DNA from: Nocardia sp. NRRL S-836
GTDB taxonomy: Bacteria; Actinomycetota; Actinomycetes; Mycobacteriales; Pseudonocardiaceae
DNA: 64,000 nucleotides
Assembly (NCBI RefSeq): GCF_001279525.1
Contig: NZ_LGDY01000002.1
Coordinates: forward strand, 144,090 to 208,089
Direction: 5' to 3'
The first letter of the stretch is position 1; the number at the start of each line of letters is the position of its first letter. The translations under genes and the position numbers were made by a program. The notes under the pieces are model-generated. The model ran no database searches, was not told the DNA's origin, and saw only the letters and a list, made by a program, of their open reading frames with translations. Below are positions 16,259 to 25,384 of this stretch, piece after piece.

Positions 16259-17500
16259 CTAGGGCTTGATGGCCTGGTAGCGGTCGAGCGCCACCCGGCG
16301 TTCGACCGCGTGGTCGACGATCGGTTCGATGTCGGCGGAGTCCGGCGCGTACCGGCGGACGTAGGCGCCGTCCGGGTCGAACTTCTTGGCCTGCGTCATC
16401 GGGTTGAAGACGCGGAAGAACGGTGCCGCGTCCGTGCCGCAGCCGGCGACCCACTGCCAGTTGTGCTGGTTGGAGGCGAGGTCGCCGTCGACCAGGTGCT
16501 GCATGAAGTGCCGTGCGCCCCACCACCACGGCAGGTGCAGGTCCTTCACGAGGAAGCTCGCGACGATCATGCGCACCCGGTTGTGCATGAACCCCTCCCG
16601 CAGCAGCTGCCGCATGCCCGCGTCGACGATCGGGTAGCCGGTGCGGCCCTGCTTCCACGCCTCGAACAGCTCCCGGTCGTCGTCGTGCCGCATCCGGTCG
16701 AACCTGCGGTCGAGGTTCTGCCGCGCGCTCTCCGGCCGGTGCCACAGCACGTCCGCGTAGAACTCCCGCCAGGCCAGCTCGCTGCGGAACGTGCCGGAGC
16801 AGTCCCGCAGCAGCGTCCTGGGGTGCAGCACGCCCCACCGCAGGAACGCCGACATCCGGCTGGTGGCGTCGAGGTCGGGCCGGTCGCGGGTCTTGTCGTA
16901 GTCGTCGAGCCGTTCGTCGCGGAACCGTTCCCACAGTCGCAGGGCGTCGGGGAGCTTCTCCTTCACCGCCGGGATCTCCTCGCCACGGCCCGGTTCGACC
17001 CAGTCCACAGTGGAGGCGTCGGTGTCGGCGGGCGCGCGCCAGCCGTGGTCGAGCCAGGCGTTGCGGAATGGCGTGAAGACCTTGAACCGCGTCCCGTCGC
17101 TCTTGAGCACCCGGCCCGGCGCGACGGCGTACGGCGAACCGGACCGGACGAGCTCCACGTCCCCCAGTGCCTGCTCGACCGCCTCGTCCCTGCGGCGCCC
17201 GTACGGCGCGTAATCCGCGGAGATGTGGACACTGCCCGCGCCGATTTCCCGGGCAATGCGCGGAACGACCTCGACCGGGTCACCGTGAACGACCAGCAAA
17301 CGACCGCCGATGTCGTCGTTCAACGCGTGCAGGCACCGGTGCAGAAACTCGATGCGGGGCTGTCCGGAAGGCTTCAGCAACCGGTCGTCGAGAACGAACA
17401 ATGCGAGGGCGCGCGGCGACCTTTCCGCGGCGGCGAGAATCGCGGGATGATCGGACGTCCGCAGATCGCGGCGGAACCAGACGAGCGACGGAGAACTCAC
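16259..17500 (-). CDS. phr: Deoxyribodipyrimidine photolyase (class I)
   Basis: The 413-aa product repairs UV-induced cyclobutane pyrimidine dimers using reduced FAD and light. The N-terminal Rossmann-like antenna domain (LVWFRRDLRTSDHPAI at the start) binds a light-harvesting cofactor. The C-terminal FAD domain contains SELAWREFYADVLWHRP, the GRTGYPIVDAGMRQL signature, HNRVRMIVASFLVKDLHLPWWWG and DGDLASNQHNWQWVAGCGTDAAPFFRVFNP-type motifs, all characteristic. The length is slightly below the usual 430-470. The start is the GTG at 17500. The gene lies downstream of citrate synthase on the same strand but is separated from it by a hairpin, so it is probably transcribed independently. Confidence 0.92.
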   Translation of the reverse strand: MSSPSLVWFRRDLRTSDHPAILAAAERSPRALALFVLDDRLLKPSGQPRIEFLHRCLHALNDDIGGRLLVVHGDPVEVVPRIAREIGAGSVHISADYAPYGRRRDEAVEQALGDVELVRSGSPYAVAPGRVLKSDGTRFKVFTPFRNAWLDHGWRAPADTDASTVDWVEPGRGEEIPAVKEKLPDALRLWERFRDERLDDYDKTRDRPDLDATSRMSAFLRWGVLHPRTLLRDCSGTFRSELAWREFYADVLWHRPESARQNLDRRFDRMRHDDDRELFEAWKQGRTGYPIVDAGMRQLLREGFMHNRVRMIVASFLVKDLHLPWWWGARHFMQHLVDGDLASNQHNWQWVAGCGTDAAPFFRVFNPMTQAKKFDPDGAYVRRYAPDSADIEPIVDHAVERRVALDRYQAIKP

Positions 17501-17520
17501 CGTTCGACGCTAAGACGAAC

Positions 17521-17549
17521 GGGACGCGCCTGCATGACAGGCGCGCCCC
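17521..17549 (-). terminator. Hairpin after gltA
   Basis: A 12-bp stem with one mismatch (17521-17532 with 17538-17549) encloses CATGA, 34 nt past the gltA stop. No long T-run follows on the minus strand, so termination may be partial or factor-assisted. Confidence 0.55.
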
Positions 17550-17582
17550 GCACGGGTGAAGCTGCTCGCGATCAGACCGTGA

Positions 17583-18896
<1,314 letters not shown>

Positions 18897-18919
18897 TCAA
18901 GTCCCTCTCAACGCTCGGA

Positions 18920-18967
18920 CGGGGTGGCGGCAGGTCGCACGGCCTGCCGTCGTCTCGGACCACCCCG
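18920..18967 (-). promoter_or_regulatory. Stem-loop in gltA leader region
   Basis: CGGGGTGG (18920-18927) pairs with CCACCCCG (18960-18967), and the adjoining CGGCAGG (18928-18934) pairs with CCTGCCG (18943-18949). This gives a nested 15-bp hairpin with a 10-nt bulge. It lies 24-71 nt upstream of the gltA start. Whether it is in the mRNA leader or is an operator cannot be told. Confidence 0.45.
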
Positions 18968-19120
18968 TTGGGATCTGAGTCTTCAAGTTCACTCACGCTA
19001 GTCGGCGGAAGGCCCGCCTCGCAGCAGCGGTGTGAACCGATTCTGTGAGATGGGACCGGCATCACATCCGTAATGCCAGGTTTCTAGCGCGGCTCCCCCA
19101 CGGTAGTCCGATCCCGCGCT

Positions 19121-20053
19121 TTATCCACCCAGAGCGGCGGTGAGTTCGCTCGCAAAGGGCGGTTCGGCGCCCGCTCGTGAACATGTGATCGCGGCGGCGG
19201 CACCGGCGTAGGCCAATGCGTCGGCCCATTCATTCACCGAGAGCGCGCGCACCTTCTCGACGCTCAACGCGTCGTGGTGGTGCAGCCACGCGATCAGGGC
19301 GCCCTGGACCGTGTCGCCCGCCCCGATCGTGTCGACCACGTCCACCTGAACCGGTGGCACGTCGACCCGGTCCGTGGCGGTGATCACGGAGAGACCGTCG
19401 CCACCCCTGGTGAGCACGACGGCGGCCGGTCCCTGTGAAATCCACGTCCGTGCGATCTCGATCACGTCGCCGTCCTCGGCGAGCCACCGGGCGTCCTCGA
19501 CGGACACCTTCAGCAGCCCCACATCCGGCAGCCACGACGTGAACCGCTCGCGGTAGGCGCCCGGATCGGCGATCAGCCCGGCCCGGATGTTGGGGTCGAG
19601 GACGGTCAGCATGCGACCGCTCTCACGGCGCAGCACCGCCTCGTACACGCTCGCGCCCGGTTCCAGCACGAGGCTGAGCGTCCCGAACGAGACGGCGCTG
19701 GTGCCCTCCGGCAGCGGGCCGGGGTCCTCGACGAGCCGGTCGGCCGTGCCGTCGACGTAGAACGAGTAGCGCGCGCTCCCGTCGTCGGCGAGCCCGACGA
19801 CCGCGAGCGTGGTGTTCTCGGGTCCGCGCTGCACGAGGCCGGTGGTGACGTTCGACGCGTGCAGCCGCTTCACGAGCTGCTCGCCGAAGTGGTCGTTCGA
19901 CACCCGTGACAGGAAGGCCGTCGGCACGTCCAGCCGTCCGAGCGCGACGGCGACGTTGTACGGCCCGCCACCGAGCTTGGGCGCGAGCGGCGTCAGCTCG
20001 TCGTCCCCCACCGGCACCATGTCGACCAGTGCCTCACCAGCAACCACGATCAC
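19121..20053 (-). CDS. PfkB-family carbohydrate kinase
   Basis: The 310-aa product is a ribokinase-fold sugar kinase, closest in look to fructokinases. It opens VVAGEALVDMVPVG, carries the N-terminal signature LGGGPYNVAVALGRLDVPTAF (about residues 27-47) and the C-terminal DTIGAGDTVQGALIAWL signature, in which the GAGD aspartate is the catalytic base. It should transfer the ATP gamma-phosphate to a sugar such as fructose; the exact sugar is not visible. The GTG start at 20053 lies 6 nt after the TetR stop, so the two genes form an operon. The TetR protein could therefore control sugar use, although its likelier target is the divergent acyl-CoA dehydrogenase gene. Confidence 0.88.
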   Translation of the reverse strand: MIVVAGEALVDMVPVGDDELTPLAPKLGGGPYNVAVALGRLDVPTAFLSRVSNDHFGEQLVKRLHASNVTTGLVQRGPENTTLAVVGLADDGSARYSFYVDGTADRLVEDPGPLPEGTSAVSFGTLSLVLEPGASVYEAVLRRESGRMLTVLDPNIRAGLIADPGAYRERFTSWLPDVGLLKVSVEDARWLAEDGDVIEIARTWISQGPAAVVLTRGGDGLSVITATDRVDVPPVQVDVVDTIGAGDTVQGALIAWLHHHDALSVEKVRALSVNEWADALAYAGAAAAITCSRAGAEPPFASELTAALGG

Positions 20054-20059
20054 AGCGTT

Positions 20060-20650
20060 CTACTCCCTCGGGGAGGCTCCGGTCCTCTGCAGCCCATCCA
20101 ACAGCAGTTCCCCCAGTGCGGTGAACGCCTCGGCGTCCGAAACACCTGCCCGTTTCGTGAGGACCCCGGTCTGGATGCTCTCGATGAGCAGCCCGGCCAT
20201 CTCGGCGAACAGCGTGGCGTGCACCTCGCGGAAGACGTGCCGTTCGACGCCGTCCTGGATGAACGCCTTGATGCGCTCGGCGGCGGCACGGGCGTTGCGC
20301 TCGTAGGTGGCGCGCGTGGGCGGGAAGTCGGACACGTCGGCGATGAACGCCGCCGAGGCCTTGGTCAGCTCCTCCGCGGCGCCCGCGAGGTAGCTGCCGA
20401 TGCGTCTGCGCACGTCGTCGAGGCCCGCGATGCGTTTCTCGATCCGTTCGGCAGCGCCTTTGAAGTACCGGCCGACGACCCGCACGGCGAGCTGTTCCTT
20501 GCTGCCGGCGAGCGCGTAGAGGGTGGATTTGGAGCAGTGCAGCCTGCCAGCGATGTCATCCAGCGTGAGATGACCGAAGCCCTCGTCGAGGAAGAGGGAC
20601 TCCAACCGGGTGAGCAGCTCGGCCTGCCGCTGCGTGAGAGCCCGCGTCAT
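20060..20650 (-). CDS. TetR-family regulator
   Basis: The 196-aa product begins MTRALTQRQAELLTRLESLF at the ATG at 20650; a start six codons earlier is possible. The helix-turn-helix covers about residues 25-45 (LTLDDIAGRLHCSKSTLYALAGSKEQL), and a helical C-terminal ligand domain follows. The gene is divergent from an acyl-CoA dehydrogenase gene, with TGTACTG/CAGTACA repeats in the 82-nt gap, so repression of a fatty-acid or branched-chain acyl-CoA degradation step is likely. The downstream PfkB gene, 6 nt away, is co-transcribed. The inducer is unknown; acyl-CoA would be usual for this arrangement (inference). Confidence 0.9.
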   Translation of the reverse strand: MTRALTQRQAELLTRLESLFLDEGFGHLTLDDIAGRLHCSKSTLYALAGSKEQLAVRVVGRYFKGAAERIEKRIAGLDDVRRRIGSYLAGAAEELTKASAAFIADVSDFPPTRATYERNARAAAERIKAFIQDGVERHVFREVHATLFAEMAGLLIESIQTGVLTKRAGVSDAEAFTALGELLLDGLQRTGASPRE

Positions 20651-20679
20651 GTGACGACCCTGCCACATTGACTGGCAGG

Positions 20680-20717
20680 TGTACTGCCGTACGTCCTACA
20701 GTACAGCTACCAGTACA
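20680..20717 (+). promoter_or_regulatory. TetR operator candidate before acyl-CoA dehydrogenase
   Basis: TGTACTG (20680-20686) is followed by its exact inverse CAGTACA at 20699-20705, and again at 20711-20717. The three half-sites sit between the divergent TetR and dehydrogenase starts. This suggests two overlapping dimer sites or one spaced palindrome. Confidence 0.6.
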
Positions 20718-20732
20718 CACCGGAGGTCGACG

Positions 20733-21872
20733 ATGCCCGCCGAGCGGCTGCTCCCCACCCAAGAGGCCGAAGACCTGATCGCGCTGGTCAAGGAGATCGC
20801 GCGGGACGAGCTGAAGCCGCACGCCGCGGACGCCGAGGAGAACGAGAAGTTCCCGCGCGAGGCGTTCCGCCTGCTGGGCCGGGCCGGGCTGCTCGGCCTG
20901 CCGTACCCGGAGGAGTTCGGCGGCGGCGCACAGCCCTACGAGGTGTACCTGCAGGCGCTGGAGGAGGTCGCGTCGGCGTGGATGACGGTCGCGGTCGGCC
21001 TGTCCGTGCACGTGATGTCCTGCTACGGCCTGGCCACGTTCGGCACCCGTGAGCAGCAGGACCGCTGGCTGCCGGAGATGCTCGAAGGCGAGCTCCTCGG
21101 TGGTTACGCGCTGTCCGAGACCCAGGCCGGCTCCGATCCGGCCGCGATGTCGACGCGCGCGGTGCGTTCCGGCTCGGAGTACGTCGTGAACGGCACCAAG
21201 GCGTGGATCACGCACGCCGGTGCCGCCGACTTCTACACGCTGATGGCCCGCACGTCCCCCGACGCGGGCCGCGGCATCTCCTGCTTCCTCGCGCCCGGCG
21301 AGGCACCGGGCCTGTCCGCCGCGTCCGCCGAGCGCAAGATGGGCCTCACCGGTTCCATCACCGCGCAGCTGATGTTCGACGACGTCCGGTTCGGTGCGGA
21401 CCGCCTGATCGGCCACGAGGGCGACGGCCTGAAGATCGCACTGTCCGCTTTGGACTCCGGCCGCCTCGGCATCGCCGCCTGCGCGGTGGGCCTGGCCCAG
21501 GCCGCGCTGGACGAGGCCGTGACGTACGCCAAGACCCGCACCCAGTTCGGCCGCCCGATCATCGAGTTCCAGGGCCTGGAGTTCCTGCTCGCCGACATGG
21601 CCGCCGCGGTCGAGTCGGCGAGGGCGACGTACCTGATGGCCGCCCGCCGCCGTGACCGCGGCCTGCCGTTCCGCCAGCAGGCGTCGATCGCCAAGCTCAT
21701 CGCCACCGACGCGGCGATGAAGGTGACGACCGACGCCGTGCAGGTCCTCGGCGGCGCCGGCTACACCCGCGACTTCCCGGTCGAGCGCTACATGCGCGAG
21801 GCCAAGGTGCTGCAGATCTTCGAGGGCACCAACCAGATCCAGCGCCTCGTGATCGGCCGGGGCCTGCGCTAG
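20733..21872 (+). CDS. Acyl-CoA dehydrogenase
   Basis: The 379-aa FAD enzyme introduces a 2,3-double bond into acyl-CoA and passes electrons to electron-transfer flavoprotein. The ATG at 20733 has a good GGAGG site 7 nt upstream. The features are the YALSETQAGSDPAAM signature (about residues 127-141), a FAD/substrate region RKMGLTGSITAQLMFDDVRFG, YAKTRTQFGRPIIEFQGLEF, and the C-terminal VQVLGGAGYTRDFPVERYMREAKVLQIFEGTNQIQ block. The glutamate in IFEGTNQ is the usual catalytic base. Chain-length specificity cannot be read from the sequence. The gene is controlled from a divergent promoter shared with the TetR gene. Its TAG stop overlaps the stop of the convergent amidohydrolase gene. Confidence 0.93.
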   Translation: MPAERLLPTQEAEDLIALVKEIARDELKPHAADAEENEKFPREAFRLLGRAGLLGLPYPEEFGGGAQPYEVYLQALEEVASAWMTVAVGLSVHVMSCYGLATFGTREQQDRWLPEMLEGELLGGYALSETQAGSDPAAMSTRAVRSGSEYVVNGTKAWITHAGAADFYTLMARTSPDAGRGISCFLAPGEAPGLSAASAERKMGLTGSITAQLMFDDVRFGADRLIGHEGDGLKIALSALDSGRLGIAACAVGLAQAALDEAVTYAKTRTQFGRPIIEFQGLEFLLADMAAAVESARATYLMAARRRDRGLPFRQQASIAKLIATDAAMKVTTDAVQVLGGAGYTRDFPVERYMREAKVLQIFEGTNQIQRLVIGRGLR

Positions 21873-23080
21873 CGGTTCTCGCGGTAGAAGGGATCGGCGA
21901 CGGTCCCTTCCCCCTTGCGCTCGTCGAACGTGTAGACCTCACGCCCCTGGACGTAGACGTGCAGGGCCCGGCTCATCACGTCGAGCGGGTCACCGGACCA
22001 GATCACCACGTCCCCGTCGAGCCCCGGCCTGAGCGCACCGACCCGGTCGTCCAGCCCCATGATCCGCGCCGGGTTGACCGTCAGCGACCGGATCGCCACG
22101 TCCGGGTCGAGCCCTTCCTTCACCGCGAGCGTCGCCTGGTGCACCAAGAAGTGGATCGGCACCACCGGGTGGTCGGTGGTGATCGCCAGCTCCACCCCCG
22201 CACGCGCCAGGATGCCGGGGTTGCGCAGCCCCCGGTTGCGAACCTCCACTTTGGACCGCGACGTGAACAGCGGCCCGATGATCACCGGAATCCCCTTGGC
22301 GGCGATGAGGTCCGCGATCAGGTGCCCTTCGGTGCCGTGGTTGAGGATGAGCTTGTACCCGAACTCCTCCGACAGCCGGATGGCCGTGGCGATGTCGTCC
22401 GCCCGGTGCGCGTGCTGACACCACGGCAGCTCCCCCTGGAGCACCTTGGCGAGCACCTCCTGGGTGTTGTTGCGCTCGAAGGGCTTGCCGTCCTTCTCGG
22501 CCTCCGCCTTCCTCGCCAGGTAGTCCTGCGTCTTGGTCAGCTCGTCCCGGATGACCGCCGCGACCCCCTGCCGCGTCGACGGCAGCTTGCCCTTCTCCCC
22601 GTAGACCCGCTTCGGGTTCTCCCCGAGCGCACTCTTGACGCTCACCGGCTCCTTGACCAGCATCTCGTCAACCGTGCGCCCCCAGCACTTGACGGCCACC
22701 GTCTGCCCGCCGATGGGGTTGCCCGACCCCGGCTTGATCACCGCGGTCGTCACCCCACCACTGAGCGCGTCCTGAAACCCCAGGTCAGCCGGGTTGATCG
22801 CATCGAGCGCCCGCATCCGCGCCCCGACGGGATCGGTCATCTCGTTGGTGTCCTGCCCAGCCCACCCCTCAGCCTCCTCGTGGACGCCGATGTGCCCGTG
22901 CGCCTCCACGAACCCGGGCAGCACCCAGGCCCCATCAGCGTCGACGACTTCGACGCCGTCAGGAATGTCCACGTCGGCACCAACCGCGACGATCTTCCCG
23001 TCCTGGATGAGGACAGTGCCGCCTTCGACGGGCTCCCCGTCGACCGGCACGACGTAGCCCCCGGTGATCGCGATGTTCAT
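21869..23080 (-). CDS. Amidohydrolase (imidazolonepropionase-like)
   Basis: The 403-aa product is a metal-dependent hydrolase of the amidohydrolase superfamily. It has an N-terminal composite beta-sandwich (ITGGYVVPVDGEPVEGGTVLIQDGKIVAVGADV), then a VEAHGHIGVHEEAEG metal-binding segment (about residues 59-73), WCQHAHRADDIATAIRL, ILNHGTEGHLIADL and AITTDHPVVPIH, whose His and Asp residues would complete the metal site. The end (RVGALRPGLDGDVVIWSGDPLD) closes the beta-sandwich. Proteins like this hydrolyse cyclic amides, dipeptides or deaminate rings; the substrate is unknown. The ATG at 23080 is chosen because a palindrome abuts it; an in-frame start three codons upstream exists. The stop lies in a CTAG shared with the acyl-CoA dehydrogenase stop. 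Confidence 0.85.
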   Translation of the reverse strand: MNIAITGGYVVPVDGEPVEGGTVLIQDGKIVAVGADVDIPDGVEVVDADGAWVLPGFVEAHGHIGVHEEAEGWAGQDTNEMTDPVGARMRALDAINPADLGFQDALSGGVTTAVIKPGSGNPIGGQTVAVKCWGRTVDEMLVKEPVSVKSALGENPKRVYGEKGKLPSTRQGVAAVIRDELTKTQDYLARKAEAEKDGKPFERNNTQEVLAKVLQGELPWCQHAHRADDIATAIRLSEEFGYKLILNHGTEGHLIADLIAAKGIPVIIGPLFTSRSKVEVRNRGLRNPGILARAGVELAITTDHPVVPIHFLVHQATLAVKEGLDPDVAIRSLTVNPARIMGLDDRVGALRPGLDGDVVIWSGDPLDVMSRALHVYVQGREVYTFDERKGEGTVADPFYRENR

Positions 23081-23081
23081 G

Positions 23082-23096
23082 GTTAGCAACGCTAAC
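23082..23096 (-). promoter_or_regulatory. Perfect palindrome at amidohydrolase start
   Basis: GTTAGC-AAC-GCTAAC is an exact 6-bp inverted repeat whose edge is 1 nt from the start codon. It overlaps the expected ribosome-binding site, where no good purine-rich sequence is seen. It may be an operator, and the transcript may be leaderless. Confidence 0.45.
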
Positions 23097-23126
23097 GGTT
23101 CCGGCTCCGGTCGGCCAGCCTTCGCC

Positions 23127-23179
23127 GGTCCGCGCTGCTCGGGGCCGTGCGCCGCTCGACGGTCCGCGCTGCTCGGGGC
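23127..23179 (+). repeat. 19-bp direct repeat, two copies
   Basis: GGTCCGCGCTGCTCGGGGC occurs at 23127-23145 and again at 23161-23179, 34 nt apart, in non-coding DNA. Confidence 0.85.
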
Positions 23180-23436
23180 TGGTTCGACACTCGATCGAGT
23201 GAACGTTGTCTCGATCTGTCCGCCTCGGCGTCTGTTAGATGTGTCTCGAACCCATGGGTCTCCGCGCCCGCAGACAAGGAATCGCGAGAGGGGCGCACCA
23301 CACGTTTTTGATCACGATGTCGGGAGGTTCCGAGCCAGCGTGTGTGATCGAGCCGAAGGCGAGGCGTTTCGGCCTCTTCCTCGGGCGGTTCCGCGGTGGG
23401 TGGCTTCCCCGTCTAGCGCTCCGATCGTTTGCCGGG

Positions 23437-23493
23437 CCTGAGGGGTGAGGTCAAGTCGACACGCTCTTCGTCGACTTGACCTCACCCCTCAGG
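23437..23493. repeat. 24-bp perfect inverted repeat
   Basis: The arms 23437-23460 and 23470-23493 are exact reverse complements around the 9-nt loop ACGCTCTTC. Each arm starts CCTGAGGGGTGAGG and ends at a GTCGAC site. No T-run follows on either side, so it is not a classical terminator. It stands more than 190 nt from the nearest gene end. Confidence 0.9.
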
Positions 23494-23634
23494 TCTGGCT
23501 CGCTCCGTGAGTGCTGGACGGGGCAGACGCCCACCGCAACGCAACCCAACAACCCAACCGGCAGCCGCCCAACACAAACAGGCGTGCCATCAACCCGCTC
23601 ACGGCGCTGGCCGGCTTCTTTGGGAGTGTCGGGG

Positions 23635-23653
23635 TCTGGGGCGGAGCCCCAGA
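23635..23653 (-). terminator. Short hairpin after galM
   Basis: TCTGGGGC-GGA-GCCCCAGA forms an 8-bp perfect stem 32 nt past the galM stop. The motif is common in actinobacterial intergenic regions. It lacks a T-run, so its terminator strength is uncertain. Confidence 0.55.
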
Positions 23654-23684
23654 AATAACCCGGCAACGCAACACGAGAACCGCC

Positions 23685-24569
23685 CTACAACGGCCGGATC
23701 CCCCACCGAGCCCCCCAAGCCTCCCCAGGCGCAACCCAGATCAAATCCACCCCGGAGTTCAACGCATCCGGCGGACAGGTCATCGGCTCAACCGCCACAG
23801 CCCGCCCCCGCTGCGGATACGAATCCGGCGTGTACACCTGCACCCACCGAAAATCCGGATCCGCCCACACCTCAACACCCCCGTCACCGGACACGAGCGA
23901 ATGCCGGACCAACCCGTCAGAATCCGGCTCGCACCCCCCGAACGGCGTGTCGAGCTGCAGCCCGCTCAACCCCCGCCCGCCGCGGAAGTCGTACTCGGTC
24001 CCCTCGACGGGCACCGCGGGCCCGACGGGCACCATGCGCTCGATGTCCAGCGGCAGAACGGTCGTCGCGGCAAGCGTCAGCGTGCAGGAGTCCGTGGGAG
24101 CGTTTCCAGCGCGTGGGTACGGGTGGGTTCCCACGCCGAAGGGCGTGGCGAGCTCGCCGATGTTCGTGACGTGGTGGGCTACGGTCAGGCCGTTCTCGTC
24201 CAGCGCGTAGGACACGGTGGTGCGCAGGGCCGCGGGCCAGCCGGGCTGGGGTTCGATCACCGTTTCCAGCGTCACCAGTGAGCCGGTGTGTTCCGCCACC
24301 GACCACGGGCGGCGGCGGACGAGGCCGTGGATCGCGTTGCCGCGGGCCGGCTCGGTGACCTCCAGGTGTTGCACGACGCCGTCGAGGGTCCAGCACGCGC
24401 CGGCTGTGCGGTTCGGCCACGGGACGAGCACGGCGCCGGCGGACATCGGTGGTTTCTCGTCCGGGCCGAACGTCTCCACATACGGGACGCCGTCGACTTC
24501 GAAGGACCGCAGGCCCGCGCCTACAGTCGTGATCACGGCGGTGGCACCCTCGTACGAGATCCCCAACAT
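23685..24569 (-). CDS. galM: Aldose 1-epimerase family protein
   Basis: The 294-aa product is a galactose-mutarotase-fold protein that interconverts alpha and beta anomers of hexoses or a related sugar. The visible family features are VLVPWPNRTAGACW (about residues 47-60), ARGNAIHGLVRRRPW with the conserved His, a second catalytic-type histidine in GVGTHPYPRAG, and the glutamate in VAVEPMTCPPDALN near the C terminus, which acts as the base in this family. The start is the ATG at 24569. The gene stands alone, divergent from an MBL-fold hydrolase with only 38 nt between starts, so the promoters overlap. It may act on a glycan other than galactose. Confidence 0.88.
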   Translation of the reverse strand: MLGISYEGATAVITTVGAGLRSFEVDGVPYVETFGPDEKPPMSAGAVLVPWPNRTAGACWTLDGVVQHLEVTEPARGNAIHGLVRRRPWSVAEHTGSLVTLETVIEPQPGWPAALRTTVSYALDENGLTVAHHVTNIGELATPFGVGTHPYPRAGNAPTDSCTLTLAATTVLPLDIERMVPVGPAVPVEGTEYDFRGGRGLSGLQLDTPFGGCEPDSDGLVRHSLVSGDGGVEVWADPDFRWVQVYTPDSYPQRGRAVAVEPMTCPPDALNSGVDLIWVAPGEAWGARWGIRPL

Positions 24570-24607
24570 GAGGCTGAAGCCTACGGGGCCAACGGAAGGA
24601 TTTGCTC

Positions 24608-25384
24608 ATGAAGGTCCATCACCTCAACTGCGGTTCGATGCGGCCGCCGCTGGTGCCGGGCGGGATCGTGGCGCACTGCCTGCTGATCGAGACCGACGAC
24701 GGGCTGGTGCTGGTCGACACGGGGTTCGGCACGCACGAGGTGAACGACCCCTCGCAGACGATCGACCCGCTCAGCCGCAAGCTGCTGCGGCCGTTGCTCG
24801 ACATCAACGAGACGGCGCTGCGCCAGGTCGAGAAGCGCGGGTTCAGCGCCGGGGACGTGCGGCACATCCTGCTCACCCACCTCGACATGGACCACGCGGG
24901 CGGGTTGCGGGACTTCCCCGGCGCGACGGTGCACGTGCTCGACACCGAGCTGGAAGCGGCGGCGAACCCGCGCACCACCAAGGACAAGATGCGGTTTCCC
25001 GCGGTGCAGCGCGAAGGTGTCACGTTCCGGACGCACCACGCGACCGGTGAGGACTGGTTCGGGTTCGAGGCGGTGCGGGACATCCCGGGGCTGCCGGAGG
25101 ACATCCTGATCGTGCCGCTGATCGGGCACACCCGCGGCCACAGCGGGATCGCGGTGCGGTCGGACGACGGGTGGCTGCTGCACGCCGGCGACGCGTACTT
25201 CTACCGCGGCGAGGTCGAGACGCCGCCGAGCAGCATCTTCGCGCTCAAGCTGACCGTGAAGCAGACGGAGACGATCCGGACGCAGCGGCTGGCGAACGTG
25301 GAACGGTTGAAGGAGCTCAAGGCGAGCGGCGAGGTCGAGGTGTTCTGCGCGCACGACCCGGTCGAGCTGGCCAGGCTGGGATGA
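24608..25384 (+). CDS. MBL-fold metallo-hydrolase
   Basis: The 258-aa protein has the metallo-beta-lactamase fold. GGAAGG lies 9 nt before the ATG at 24608. The metal site is visible: LTHLDMDHAGG (about residues 89-99), IGHTRGHSG (about 175-183), an LLHAGDAYFYRG aspartate (about 193-204) and a CAHDPVEL histidine at the C terminus. The first motif reads H-x-D-x-D-H, whereas the canonical motif is H-x-H-x-D-H, so one histidine ligand is replaced by aspartate. That could alter metal content. The size and layout resemble N-acyl homoserine lactonase-like hydrolases. The substrate is unknown. Its stop overlaps the start of a short truncated frame. Confidence 0.85.
   Translation: MKVHHLNCGSMRPPLVPGGIVAHCLLIETDDGLVLVDTGFGTHEVNDPSQTIDPLSRKLLRPLLDINETALRQVEKRGFSAGDVRHILLTHLDMDHAGGLRDFPGATVHVLDTELEAAANPRTTKDKMRFPAVQREGVTFRTHHATGEDWFGFEAVRDIPGLPEDILIVPLIGHTRGHSGIAVRSDDGWLLHAGDAYFYRGEVETPPSSIFALKLTVKQTETIRTQRLANVERLKELKASGEVEVFCAHDPVELARLG

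Larger units (their letters stand above)
23097..23684. other. 588-nt gene-poor stretch with repeats
   Basis: Between the start of the amidohydrolase gene and the end of the galM gene I find no convincing gene. Open frames crossing it are compositionally odd and lack recognisable products. It contains a 19-bp direct repeat, a 24-bp perfect inverted repeat and a short hairpin just past galM, each listed separately. The right half (23520-23600) has CAACCCAAC-type low-complexity sequence that is less GC-rich than coding DNA here. It looks like non-coding DNA that gathers repeats. Confidence 0.6.

Noticed and set aside
14445..16934. Long minus-strand frame across the NatAB genes and part of the photolyase gene
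   Set aside because: It overlaps clear coding frames and has low-complexity Arg/Asp/Pro composition.
16259..17500. Photolyase as a cryptochrome-like light sensor
   Set aside because: The complete photolyase signatures and lack of a long C-terminal tail favour DNA repair.
20060..21872. TetR and acyl-CoA dehydrogenase as part of an antibiotic cluster
   Set aside because: No biosynthetic genes (PKS, NRPS, tailoring) occur nearby; ordinary acyl-CoA catabolism is simpler.
23511..24281. Plus-strand frame across the galM 3' region and adjacent gap
   Set aside because: Pro/Arg/Thr-rich composition and overlap with galM; no family resemblance.
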